Shown: piece by piece, positions 1 through 5,625 of the stretch
Position numbering within the stretch: the stretch's first letter is position 1
Layout: every line of letters starts with the position of its first letter
Assembly: GCA_964405775.1 (NCBI GenBank)
Contig: CAYOPG010000109.1
Location: forward strand, 1-5,891
Source: JAAZFF01 sp964405775
GTDB taxonomy: Bacteria; Verrucomicrobiota; Kiritimatiellia; RFP12; UBA3636
Direction: 5' to 3'
DNA: 5,891 nt
Notes under the pieces: model-generated
Told to the model about the DNA's origin: nothing
Seen by the model: the letters and a program-made list of their open reading frames with translations, nothing else
Database searches by the model: none
Made by a program: the position numbers and the translations under genes

Positions 1-45
1 ATGGCAGTAATCTTACAACGTGATGCGATATTACAATAATCGCGT

Positions 46-69
46 GTGGCAGAGTGTCCACCCCGCCAC
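46..69. repeat. Imperfect palindrome, GTGGCRG hairpin family, copy 1
   Basis: Arms 46-56 (gtggcagagtg) and 59-69 (caccccgccac) pair at 9 of 11 positions around a 2-base centre. The 24 bases match the hairpin at 4081-4104 at 20 positions, and the similarity runs a few bases further right. Two copies bracket the glyS operon. It may be a REP-like dispersed repeat; its function is unknown. Confidence 0.5.
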
Positions 70-88
70 CAAAGCCGATTTTGTGGCG

Positions 89-104
89 GCAGCTCTCTAG
101 CTGC
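89..104. repeat. Short perfect hairpin upstream of glyS
   Basis: gcagct (89-94) and agctgc (99-104) pair perfectly around the loop ctct. No T-run follows, so it is not a convincing intrinsic terminator. The design (GC palindrome with a pyrimidine loop) resembles the hairpins after trmJ. Confidence 0.4.
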
Positions 105-122
105 GGTAATGTCCGATATGAA

Positions 123-155
123 AAGTCGGTAGCAAAACAGAAATGCATCCGACTT
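123..155. repeat. Stem-loop in the glyS upstream region
   Basis: aagtcgg (123-129) pairs perfectly with ccgactt (149-155) across a 19-base loop. It lies upstream of the predicted promoter, so it is unlikely to be in the glyS mRNA if that promoter is used. No T-box signature (a specifier stem followed by the conserved antiterminator bulge) is visible. It could be a DNA-level site or chance. Confidence 0.3.
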
Positions 156-185
156 AACCGTTGCCGCCCGGCCAACCTTTTCGGC

Positions 186-214
186 TTGCGGTCACAGAGG
201 CGTTGTTTTAGAAT
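186..214 (+). promoter_or_regulatory. Predicted sigma70-like promoter of the glyS operon
   Basis: TTGCGG (186-191) and TAGAAT (209-214) each match the sigma70 consensus at 4-5 of 6 positions, with the ideal 17-base spacer. A start site 6-8 bases after the -10 box would fall at about 220-222, directly before the ATG at 223. No Shine-Dalgarno sequence is visible before that ATG. The two facts together suggest a leaderless or nearly leaderless message. This is prediction from sequence only. Confidence 0.45.
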
Positions 215-222
215 ATGCGCCC

Positions 223-1818
223 ATGAACGCACCTTCCGAAATTACAAACAATCTAGAACAGGTCGTGTCGCTTGCAAAACGGCGCGGCTTTATTTTTCAA
301 AGCTCTGAGCTTTATGGCGGCATCAACGGTTTCTGGGACTACGGGCCAATGGGGTCGGAACTGAAACGCAATGTGCGTGAGGCATGGTGGAGATTCACGG
401 TGCACGAGCGCGAGGATGTTGTGGGGCTCGACGCCACCATAATCATGCACCCGCGCATCTGGGAGGCATCTGGCCATACCAGCGGATTCGCCGATCCCAT
501 GGTCGATTGCAAGGACTGCAAAAAGCGCCATCGCGCCGACCAGCTCTGCGAGGAGCAGGGTATGAAGCTTGTCCAAGAGGGGAAAATCTGGAAATTGCCT
601 GACGGCACCAAGTGCACGGGTTGCGGTTCCAAAAACTTGACCGAGCCGCGCTCATTCAACCTCATGTTCAAAACATATGTAGGACCTATAGAGGACGAAT
701 CATCAGTGTCATACCTGCGCCCGGAGACCGCACAGGCAATTTTCGCGCAGTTTCTCAACATACTTCCGACCTCGCGCAAGATTGTGCCGTTCGGCGTGGC
801 ACAGTCTGGCAAGAGCTTCCGCAACGAAATCAACCCGCGCAATTTCACATTCCGCTCGCGCGAGTTCGAGCAGATGGAGCTTGAGTTTTTCATACGTCCG
901 GACGAGGCTGTGGAGCTGATATGTGGCAAGGTTACGACTCTGGCAGACAATCCTGATTTAACTGGCAAGCCGCAGGATGACTGGGGCTGGGAGGTTTGGC
1001 ACAAATACTGGGTGGAGCAGCGACTGGCTTGGTTCCGCTCGATCGGTCTGCCCGGAGATTCACTCGTGGAATACTGGCAGACTCGCGAAGAGCTCGCCCA
1101 CTACGCCCGCGCCTGCGTGGACATAGAATACGCGTTCCCGTTCGGTGTGCAGGAGCTTGAGGGTATCGCCGCGCGTTCCGACTTTGATCTTTCACAACAT
1201 CAGAAGTTCTCGGGCAAGAACATGACTGTTATGGACGACAAGCTGCGTCTTGCGGTCTCTGAGATGGACGATGCGAAGAAGTCCGAATTCCGCGCCAAGA
1301 CGATTGCGGCATGGAAAGCCTCAGGCAGGTCCGAGGAAGATGCCGGCGCGTTCTGCGACTTGCTTTTCGAAGGCCGCTACATCCCCCATGTCGTCGAACC
1401 TTCGCTCGGCACCGACCGCCTGGTGCTGGCACTTTTGTGCAACGCATATGACGAGGAAGAGATTGCCGACGCCAATGGCAAGAAAGAAGTGCGTACGGTG
1501 CTGCGCTTCCATCCGGCGGTGGCGCCAATAAAGGTCGCAGTTTTCCCTCTTGTCAAGAACCGCCCTGAGCTTTACGAAAAGGCGCGCGGTGTCTTCAAGA
1601 GTCTGCAGCGTTATTGGAACTGCTTCTGGGACGAATCCGGCGCCATCGGCCGTCGCTACCGCCGTCAGGACGAAGTTGGCACGCCGTTCTGCGTGACCGT
1701 TGACTTCGATACGCTGGAGAACGACACCGTCACTGTTCGCATGCGCGACAGCATGGTGCAGACGCGCATGCCTATCTCAGAGCTGCGCGACTATCTCGAA
1801 AACGCTATGACGGTCTAA
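223..1818 (+). CDS. glyS: Glycyl-tRNA synthetase, dimeric class II type
   Basis: It attaches glycine to tRNA-Gly using ATP in the cytoplasm and is essential for translation. The 531 residues match the single-chain alpha2 form, not the two-gene alpha2beta2 form. The N-terminal family signature SLAKRRGFIFQSSELYGG is at 16-33, followed by GFWDYGP. An insertion carries two CxxC pairs (C96/C99 and C131/C134) that look like a zinc ribbon. Class II motif 2 (FRNEI, then REFEQMELEFF) spans about 199-223, and motif 3 (EPSLGTDRL) about 392-400. The anticodon-binding domain runs from about 435 to the end (APIKVAVFPLV, then VTVRMRD). The ATG at 223 is chosen because the conserved N-terminus begins a few residues in. 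No Shine-Dalgarno sequence precedes it. It is the first gene of the probable three-gene operon. Motifs are intact and nothing suggests loss of function. Confidence 0.97.
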   Translation: MNAPSEITNNLEQVVSLAKRRGFIFQSSELYGGINGFWDYGPMGSELKRNVREAWWRFTVHEREDVVGLDATIIMHPRIWEASGHTSGFADPMVDCKDCKKRHRADQLCEEQGMKLVQEGKIWKLPDGTKCTGCGSKNLTEPRSFNLMFKTYVGPIEDESSVSYLRPETAQAIFAQFLNILPTSRKIVPFGVAQSGKSFRNEINPRNFTFRSREFEQMELEFFIRPDEAVELICGKVTTLADNPDLTGKPQDDWGWEVWHKYWVEQRLAWFRSIGLPGDSLVEYWQTREELAHYARACVDIEYAFPFGVQELEGIAARSDFDLSQHQKFSGKNMTVMDDKLRLAVSEMDDAKKSEFRAKTIAAWKASGRSEEDAGAFCDLLFEGRYIPHVVEPSLGTDRLVLALLCNAYDEEEIADANGKKEVRTVLRFHPAVAPIKVAVFPLVKNRPELYEKARGVFKSLQRYWNCFWDESGAIGRRYRRQDEVGTPFCVTVDFDTLENDTVTVRMRDSMVQTRMPISELRDYLENAMTV

Positions 1819-1831
1819 ACAGGTGCTGATC

Positions 1832-1840
1832 GGGAAGAGG
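1832..1840 (+). promoter_or_regulatory. Shine-Dalgarno site of the epimerase gene
   Basis: gggaagagg lies 5 bases before the ATG at 1846, in the 27-base gap after glyS. It supports this start and independent translation initiation within the operon, in contrast to glyS, which has no such site. Confidence 0.6.
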
Positions 1841-1845
1841 TTTTA

Positions 1846-2808
1846 ATGCGAGTTCTTGTAACAGGCTCCGCCGGTTTCATCGGGATGCATCTGGCGGAGC
1901 GTCTTCTGGACGAAGGGCACGAAGTTGTCGGTGTCGACAACTTCAACAACTACTACAGCGTAAGCCTCAAAGACGCGCGGCACGATCGTCTGCTGGGGCG
2001 AAATGGCTACACCGGTGTGAAGTGCGACCTTTGCGACCTTGAGACGCTCAAGAACATCTTCATGAAAGGATCTTTTGACGTTGTCTGCAACCTCGCGGCA
2101 CAGGCAGGCGTTCGATACTCTCTCACAAATCCGTCGGCTTATATCTCGAGCAACCTTGAAGGCTTCGGGAACATTCTCGAATGCTGCCGAAACTTCAAAG
2201 TGCGTAGACTCGTCTACGCTTCGAGCTCAAGCGTTTACGGCGGCAATAAAAAACAGCCTTTCAGCGAGGACGATCAGGTTGACAACCCCGTCAGCCTTTA
2301 CGCCGCTACTAAGAAATCTAACGAGCTTATGGCGCATGCCTACACGCATCTGTTCGGGTTCCAGACGATAGGGCTTCGCTTCTTCACCGTGTACGGCCCG
2401 TGGGGGCGTCCAGACATGGCCACATGGCTTTTCACAGAGGCAATGCTCGCGGGCAAGGCTATCAAGGTTTTCAATCATGGCGACATGTTGCGCGACTTTA
2501 CCTACATAGACGACATCGTCACGGGCGTGGTTTCTTGTATTAATGCCGACAATCTCGCCGATTACGAGGTAATGAACATCGGCAACAACAAGCCAGAAAA
2601 ACTCATGCGCCTAATCGAGCTTATCTCGGAATCTCTGGGGGTTGAGCCCAAGCTTGAAATGCTGCCCATGCAGCCTGGCGACGTGCCTTCCACTTATGCC
2701 GACATTGACAAGATCAAATCCAAAGTCGGCTTTGAACCGACTACCTCGCTTGGAGAGGGCATTCCGCGTTTCGTGGCATGGTATAAACAGTACCACGGGA
2801 TTAAGTAG
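1846..2808 (+). CDS. NAD-dependent epimerase, UDP-glucuronate 4-epimerase type
   Basis: An extended short-chain dehydrogenase of 320 residues. The Rossmann motif TGSAGFIG (G7, G10, G13) and the ribose-binding acidic residue D31 bind NAD. The active site has the Ser cluster ASSSSVYG (125-132) and YxxxK at Y152/K156. DNFNNYYSVSLK (31-42) and RFFTVYGPWGRPDMA (178-192) are typical of the CapI/LpsL/GAE group, which converts UDP-glucuronate to UDP-galacturonate for capsule, lipopolysaccharide or exopolysaccharide. The length fits the soluble bacterial form; plant homologues have extra membrane anchors. Substrate is inferred from family resemblance; another 4-epimerase specificity is possible. It sits 27 bases after glyS and 20 bases before trmJ, with no other sugar gene in view. 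Confidence 0.9.
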   Translation: MRVLVTGSAGFIGMHLAERLLDEGHEVVGVDNFNNYYSVSLKDARHDRLLGRNGYTGVKCDLCDLETLKNIFMKGSFDVVCNLAAQAGVRYSLTNPSAYISSNLEGFGNILECCRNFKVRRLVYASSSSVYGGNKKQPFSEDDQVDNPVSLYAATKKSNELMAHAYTHLFGFQTIGLRFFTVYGPWGRPDMATWLFTEAMLAGKAIKVFNHGDMLRDFTYIDDIVTGVVSCINADNLADYEVMNIGNNKPEKLMRLIELISESLGVEPKLEMLPMQPGDVPSTYADIDKIKSKVGFEPTTSLGEGIPRFVAWYKQYHGIK

Positions 2809-2810
2809 CG

Positions 2811-2818
2811 GGGGAGGG
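2811..2818 (+). promoter_or_regulatory. Shine-Dalgarno-like purine run before trmJ
   Basis: ggggaggg lies 10 bases before the ATG at 2829, just after the epimerase stop. The spacing is slightly long but this is the only purine-rich site, and it supports this start. Confidence 0.5.
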
Positions 2819-2828
2819 CGCTCACAAA

Positions 2829-3548
2829 ATGGCCCAGAACAACATCAAAATAGTTCTCGTGGGACCGCTCTACGGCGGCAATATCGGCAGCGCGTGCCGG
2901 GCAATGTCGAATATGGGCGTGTCCGAGCTTCGACTAGTCGCGCCCGACGCTGGAGTCGACTGGGATGAGGCTGAAAAAATGGCTGTGCATGCTGACGAGT
3001 TGCTTCGATCGCGCAAGACGTTTGCAAATCTTTCGGAGGCTGTTGCAGATTGCATTGCGGTGGTTGGTACAACTGCGCGGCGCGGCCTTTACCGTCAACA
3101 TGCGAAAGCCCCGCGTGAATTGTCGGGCGAGATTGCGGCGTTATCCGATCGGGGGCCTGTGGCGATCGTGTTTGGCCGGGAGGACAGCGGTCTGTCAAAC
3201 GAGGAGATTCTGCAGTGCACGAGTCTCGTGCAGATTCCGAGTTCGTCAAAATACGCCTCGCTGAACATCGCGCAGGCTGTCATGGTGATGTGCTACGAAA
3301 TGTTCATAGCGCAGGGTGATTTTGAGCCTGTCAGAGAGAAATCCGAGTTGGCATCGGGGGAGGTCCGGTCGAGGATGTACGGTATCTGGCGCGAATACCT
3401 GCTTGACACCGAATTCATGTCCGACGACACTGCCGACCACATGATGGCTGCGTTCAACAGGATCTTTTCGCGCGGGGTTCTTACGCTCGACGATGCCAAC
3501 ATCATGATGGGCGTCGTGCGCCAGAGCCGGTGGGCGCGGGGCCGGTGA
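2829..3548 (+). CDS. trmJ: tRNA (cytidine/uridine-32-2'-O)-methyltransferase TrmJ
   Basis: A SPOUT-fold RNA methylase of the TrmH/SpoU superfamily, 239 residues, close to the usual TrmJ length. It moves a methyl group from S-adenosylmethionine to the 2'-OH of nucleotide 32 in the tRNA anticodon loop. Motif 1 is VGPLYGGNIGSACRAMSNMG (11-30) with the conserved N18 and R25. Motif 2 is VFGREDSGLSNEE (114-126) and motif 3 is IPSSSKYASLNIAQAV (136-151), which form the knotted cofactor site. The C-terminal helices (about 203-235, including FNRIFSRGVLTLDDANIMMGVVRQ) match the TrmJ-specific tail, which separates it from TrmL and TrmH. It is the last gene of the operon. No U-tract terminator is visible after it, only GC-rich palindromes. 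Confidence 0.92.
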   Translation: MAQNNIKIVLVGPLYGGNIGSACRAMSNMGVSELRLVAPDAGVDWDEAEKMAVHADELLRSRKTFANLSEAVADCIAVVGTTARRGLYRQHAKAPRELSGEIAALSDRGPVAIVFGREDSGLSNEEILQCTSLVQIPSSSKYASLNIAQAVMVMCYEMFIAQGDFEPVREKSELASGEVRSRMYGIWREYLLDTEFMSDDTADHMMAAFNRIFSRGVLTLDDANIMMGVVRQSRWARGR

Positions 3549-3557
3549 CCGGGGCAT

Positions 3558-3605
3558 GCGGAGCTTTTTGTGGTGGAGGGCGGCAGACCTCTGCCGCCGC
3601 TCCGC
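3558..3605. repeat. Two-tier palindrome just after trmJ
   Basis: Inner arms ggcggcaga (3579-3587) and tctgccgcc (3590-3598) are a perfect 9-bp inverted repeat with a 2-base centre. Outer arms gcggagc (3558-3564) and gctccgc (3599-3605) are a perfect 7-bp repeat separated from the inner left arm by 14 bases. It starts 9 bases after the trmJ stop and could stabilise or end the transcript, but no T-run follows on either side. Confidence 0.55.
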
Positions 3606-3635
3606 GCTATCTGCTCACGGAGGCTTTAACCACTC

Positions 3636-3661
3636 CCTGCGGGCAGGCTCTTGCCCGCAGG
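3636..3661. repeat. 10-bp perfect palindrome
   Basis: cctgcgggca (3636-3645) and tgcccgcagg (3652-3661) pair perfectly around the loop ggctct. This is a very stable stem-loop in non-coding DNA with no following T-run. Confidence 0.6.
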
Positions 3662-3745
3662 CTACCAGCCCGCCCGGCGCGTGCTTCGCATGTATCGCCC
3701 ACTACGCGGCATTCGCTTTTCGGCTTCGCCGTAAGCCCTGGGTGC

Positions 3746-3763
3746 GCGGAGCTTCTGCTCCGC
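3746..3763. repeat. 7-bp perfect palindrome
   Basis: gcggagc (3746-3752) and gctccgc (3757-3763) pair perfectly around ttct. The arms are identical to the outer arms of the palindrome at 3558-3605, so the two belong to one family. Confidence 0.6.
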
Positions 3764-3781
3764 CCCGTGGCAAAAGCACGT

Positions 3782-4015
3782 CTGCTGAGCCTTCCAACCA
3801 CGCAGCAAGGGCTTGGCGTTCCTCGTGTCTGTCATGTGTGTTTTGGGCGCTTTGACCAAACGCTTCAGGTGGTTTCGATACCACGCGGGCAACTCCCCGA
3901 CCAAAAACATCAGTGTGAGCAAGGTGATATATTCACAGATCGTTGGTCGGCTAATTGAAAGCGGAACCCCGTCTAATTGTAAATTGAATCTGTGGCAGCC
4001 AGTATTCTCCCTCTG
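3782..4015 (-). pseudogene. Remnant of an AAA+ ATPase, DUF4143 family
   Basis: The open minus-strand frame reads ENTG (from 4009), then SISRPTICEYITLLTLMFLV and LPAWYRNHLKRLVKAPK, then HMTDT. Members of the AAA/DUF4143 ATPase family have the same order: an NxxELA-like helix, a winged-helix segment (LSRPTVxxYLxLLExLFLV), then LPPWxxNxxKRLVKSPKLxxxDTGLA. Intact proteins are about 380-420 residues. Only about 70-80 residues of the middle are left: the Walker A/B half and the C-terminal domain are missing. The conserved DTGLA is DTRNA here. Homology fades at about 3803-3782, where palindromic GC-rich DNA begins. There is no plausible start codon. I judge it a decayed fragment. Family assignment is from remembered motifs. 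Confidence 0.6.
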
Positions 4016-4080
4016 CCACCGTTGTCGTAAGCGAAAGAGTTCGTGGCTAATATGGCGGTAGAATCATGGGAATCCACACC

Positions 4081-4104
4081 GTGGCGGGGTGTGCACTCCG
4101 CCAC
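4081..4104. repeat. Palindrome, GTGGCRG hairpin family, copy 2
   Basis: gtggcggggtg (4081-4091) and cactccgccac (4094-4104) pair at all 11 positions, one as a G-T wobble, with a 2-base centre. It matches 46-69 at 20 of 24 bases. A looser relative with a long loop (gtggcag 3992-3998, ctgccac 4013-4019) lies nearby, inside the ATPase remnant. Confidence 0.55.
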
Positions 4105-4420
4105 TGAACCCGAAACAACTGAACTCCATTCGTTCATAATGCCCGTATTGTACTATTTCTCAAAAGCATCCGCAATACGAAAGTCAATGAAATTCGACAA
4201 TTTCTTGTTTCCAGGTTTGAATTGATGTCTCTCTTGTGTGATCAATATACCTATTTTCATGAGGGATATCACCCCAAAGGGCGAGTTATTACAAAATATA
4301 GGGGAAGCAGCCTATCAATTTCAATCGTATACTTTCTGTGGTTTTCGAGGCTGCAGCCGTCAAAATGACGGATAAGTGACCTGCTTTACAGTTCTGACAC
4401 AGGATCTTTCACCATTATTG
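4105..4420. other. AT-richer spacer with little recognisable content
   Basis: Apart from the tiny minus-strand ORF at 4153-4260, the only structure I see is a 6-bp perfect hairpin, ccgtca (4357-4362) and tgacgg (4366-4371). It lies about 50 bases beyond the end of the minus-strand lipoprotein-like gene. Neither strand has a T-run after it, so it is at best a weak terminator candidate. No RNA gene or intact protein-coding gene was recognised. Confidence 0.4.
4153..4260 (-). CDS. Possible 35-residue small protein, unknown
   Basis: A minus-strand ATG at 4260 opens a 35-codon frame ending in TAG. The product begins MKIGILITQERHQF and ends FIDFRIADAFEK. A weak purine site (ggggtgat) lies about 8 bases upstream. 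The sequence is non-repetitive and of ordinary composition, but I recognise no family and ORFs this short arise by chance. It lies about 160 bases downstream of the lipoprotein-like gene in the same direction, so it could be co-transcribed. It might equally be the tail of another decayed gene. Confidence 0.2.
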   Translation of the reverse strand: MKIGILITQERHQFKPGNKKLSNFIDFRIADAFEK

Positions 4421-4882
4421 CTAATCTTCACAAGTAGGTATTCCAGTGGTAACCCATGGAGTTGACGGTTTCATGCGTTTTATCACATCACGTATAATAT
4501 TAGCAAGTTCTCGTTTTTCTTCTTCGGGAAGACTTGCAAAAACTAGTGTGCCATCTTTCTTAAAATCCAAACTACGTCCACTCACAGTAATCCCGCTCAA
4601 GCCGTAGAGTTCTGGAGAAGGACTTCCTCTTTGCGGTCTAGAAAACTTTACATATGGCACAATCTCCAGAACGGCATCGCTTTCAACGCGAGACAATTTT
4701 TCGGGTTCAGAGTAACCACGGCTGGGTCCTGGGCTGTGTTGATATAAAGCTAACGTGGTTTCTACAGGATCAACTTTAATTTCTTTACACGCACAGCCTG
4801 CACAAAACAAATCCACGGCGACAACCAACATTAAACTTAAAGACAATAATTGTCTAGCAAGAACACATTTACTGCTTCCCAT
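4421..4882 (-). CDS. Small secreted lipoprotein-like protein, unknown function
   Basis: From the ATG at 4882 the product has 153 residues. A positively charged start (MGSSKCVLAR) is followed by a hydrophobic stretch (about 11-26) and then FCAGC with C30 as the candidate lipid-bearing Cys. A Cys at the -3 position and an Asp (D24) in the hydrophobic part make the lipobox atypical, so a cleaved signal peptide is the alternative. The mature part has no motif I recognise: LYGLSGITVSGRSLDFKKDG is near the middle and a charged helix (about 119-137) near the end. This start is preferred because aggattaggg lies 8 bases upstream. An in-frame ATG at 4912 has no such site. That upstream ATG is 6 bases after the peptidase stop, so the two genes are tightly coupled and probably co-transcribed. 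A partner role for the peptidase is only inferred. Confidence 0.65.
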   Translation of the reverse strand: MGSSKCVLARQLLSLSLMLVVAVDLFCAGCACKEIKVDPVETTLALYQHSPGPSRGYSEPEKLSRVESDAVLEIVPYVKFSRPQRGSPSPELYGLSGITVSGRSLDFKKDGTLVFASLPEEEKRELANIIRDVIKRMKPSTPWVTTGIPTCED

Positions 4883-4918
4883 TTTTACTACCCTAATCCT
4901 TTCGTGAGTCATAGTGCG

Positions 4919-5263
4919 TCAATATCGGCTCCGTTCTTTACATCTTTCATACAGTTCTAAGAAGTATCTGTCTATGCGCGCATTATCAGGAGATCCATAA
5001 CCGAACCAGGTTTTGCAGTGGTTAGCGGAGGGTCGTCTCACTCCTCCCCAAACACATATTCTACGACTTTCAGATGTGGGATAATGAAAACAGCTGGTAT
5101 TATAATAAGCCTCTATTTCTTTGCAGACAGAAGTTTTGCACTTATTGTCTTCTTTTTCATCATAACAAGATTGGACAGCGTGGATAAACTCGTGCTCAAG
5201 AACAGTATTGTAAACATCGTGACTTGAGAAATTATTATAGCACATATGAATACTGTTCCCCCC
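4919..5263 (-). pseudogene. Atp23-like (M76) metallopeptidase, C-terminal part
   Basis: Numbered from the ATG at 5245, HEFIH (18-22) is the zinc-binding HExxH. The pattern around it follows the M76/Atp23 family: IHMCYNN (compare VLCQNNI in eukaryotic Atp23), the VLEHEFIHAVQSC helix (THELIHAFDHC), then VCKEIEAYYNTSC (ACSEVRAANLSGDC), a later CVWGG, and a C-terminal RYFLELYERC helix (VDEVFESCF). Two differences: Gln replaces the Asp that follows the motif, and the spacer is Cys-rich. The conserved frame runs upstream of the ATG to 5263 (GGNSIH), and a stop (TAA, 5267-5269) sits where the IS30-like end begins. The N-terminal Cys motif of the family is therefore cut off and is found at 5690-5854. 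The ATG at 5245 could start a short 108-residue product, but it would lack the N-terminal region. The family call is from remembered motifs. Confidence 0.7.
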
Positions 5264-5284
5264 TCGTTAGCCAATAGTCAACGC

Positions 5285-5475
5285 AACACGCCCGCCCCCG
5301 GCGGGAGCCGTGCAGACCCCTTCGTGTGAAGTGCGTCCATTATGGCACAGAGAGGCAGGCGGAGCAAGCGAAACAAGCGCAGAGCGCGGATTGCGGGTGT
5401 CCGCGCTGGCGCATGGGCATGGCGCTGCTGCGCCCCCGTCCCCGAAGGGGTGTCCCGGAGGGGCAAAAGGCCGCA
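5285..5475. other. GC-rich tract replacing the IS30 transposase body
   Basis: The tract is rich in short palindromes: cccgcc (5291-5296) with ggcggg (5300-5305), and cccc (5440-5443) with gggg (5447-5450). It contains GCGGAGC (5359-5365), also found at 3558, 3746 and, inverted, at 3599 and 3757. Its inverted word at 5365-5380 matches 3677-3692. No protein signature is seen in any frame. The junction with the recognisable transposase carries GGCAAAAG (5462-5469), also present at 3769-3776 near the edge of the ATPase remnant. Confidence 0.4.
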
Positions 5476-5625
5476 GCGGCGCCGACCCGAGTTGCGCTTG
5501 ATCTCGCGGCTGATTGTACTTGGAGACCGGTAGAGCAGCGCGGCCATCTTCCTGAGGCTAAATCCCTCTTGCCTCCACTGGTGGATTAGTCTACGCTCTT
5601 CACTTGTCACGCGGTTGCATGTCAC
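5476..5625 (-). pseudogene. IS30-family transposase, N-terminal fragment
   Basis: From a GTG at 5625 the frame reads VTSEERRLIHQW (6-17), EGFSLRKMAALL (20-31), then YRSPSTISREIKRNSGR (32-48). This is the helix-turn-helix of IS30 transposases (compare LTLSEREEI and NRSPSTISREVQRNRGR in IS30). It normally binds the element's end repeats. After about residue 48-50 homology stops and the frame runs on into GC-rich DNA to a stop at 5278-5280 with no transposase features. The catalytic DDE domain is absent, so no active transposase can be made. The GTG is preferred as start because aaggaagg lies 7 bases upstream and a TGA closes the frame a few codons earlier. Confidence 0.75.

Larger units (their letters stand above)
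3549..3780. other. GC-rich palindrome tract with no convincing gene
   Basis: This gap after trmJ holds the three palindromes listed separately plus short words of the same kind (for example cggc-ttc-gccg at 3721-3731). Open frames cross it on both strands, but they are long only because high GC content removes stop codons, and their translations (rich in Arg, Ala, Ser, Pro, Cys) show no family signature. A 16-base word at 3677-3692 reappears inverted at 5365-5380 with 13 matches, so part of the tract appears to be repetitive. Confidence 0.5.

Noticed and set aside
1..222. T-box riboswitch controlling glycyl-tRNA synthetase
   Set aside because: The region is short, has no recognisable T-box antiterminator sequence or terminator, and the best promoter lies downstream of its hairpins.
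3565..3661. Intrinsic terminator for the glyS operon
   Set aside because: The stems are strong, but no T-run follows either palindrome on the plus strand. The tttt run at 3565-3569 lies before the inner stem, not after it.
3530..3958. A 142-residue plus-strand open frame and several overlapping frames after trmJ
   Set aside because: They run through perfect palindromes and across the ATPase remnant in antisense, have biased Arg/Ala/Ser/Pro/Cys composition, and show no family motif. High GC content explains the lack of stops.
46..4104. CRISPR-like repeats
   Set aside because: The GTGGCRG repeats are palindromes kilobases apart with no regular spacer array.
4043..4225. A 60-residue plus-strand open frame starting near the second GTGGCRG hairpin
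   Set aside because: It reads through the palindrome, has no ribosome binding site, and matches no family I know.
5310..5589. Plus-strand open frames of 63-87 residues over the IS30 remnant
   Set aside because: They are antisense to the transposase fragment or lie in the GC-rich tract. The minus strand carries the recognisable IS30 helix-turn-helix.
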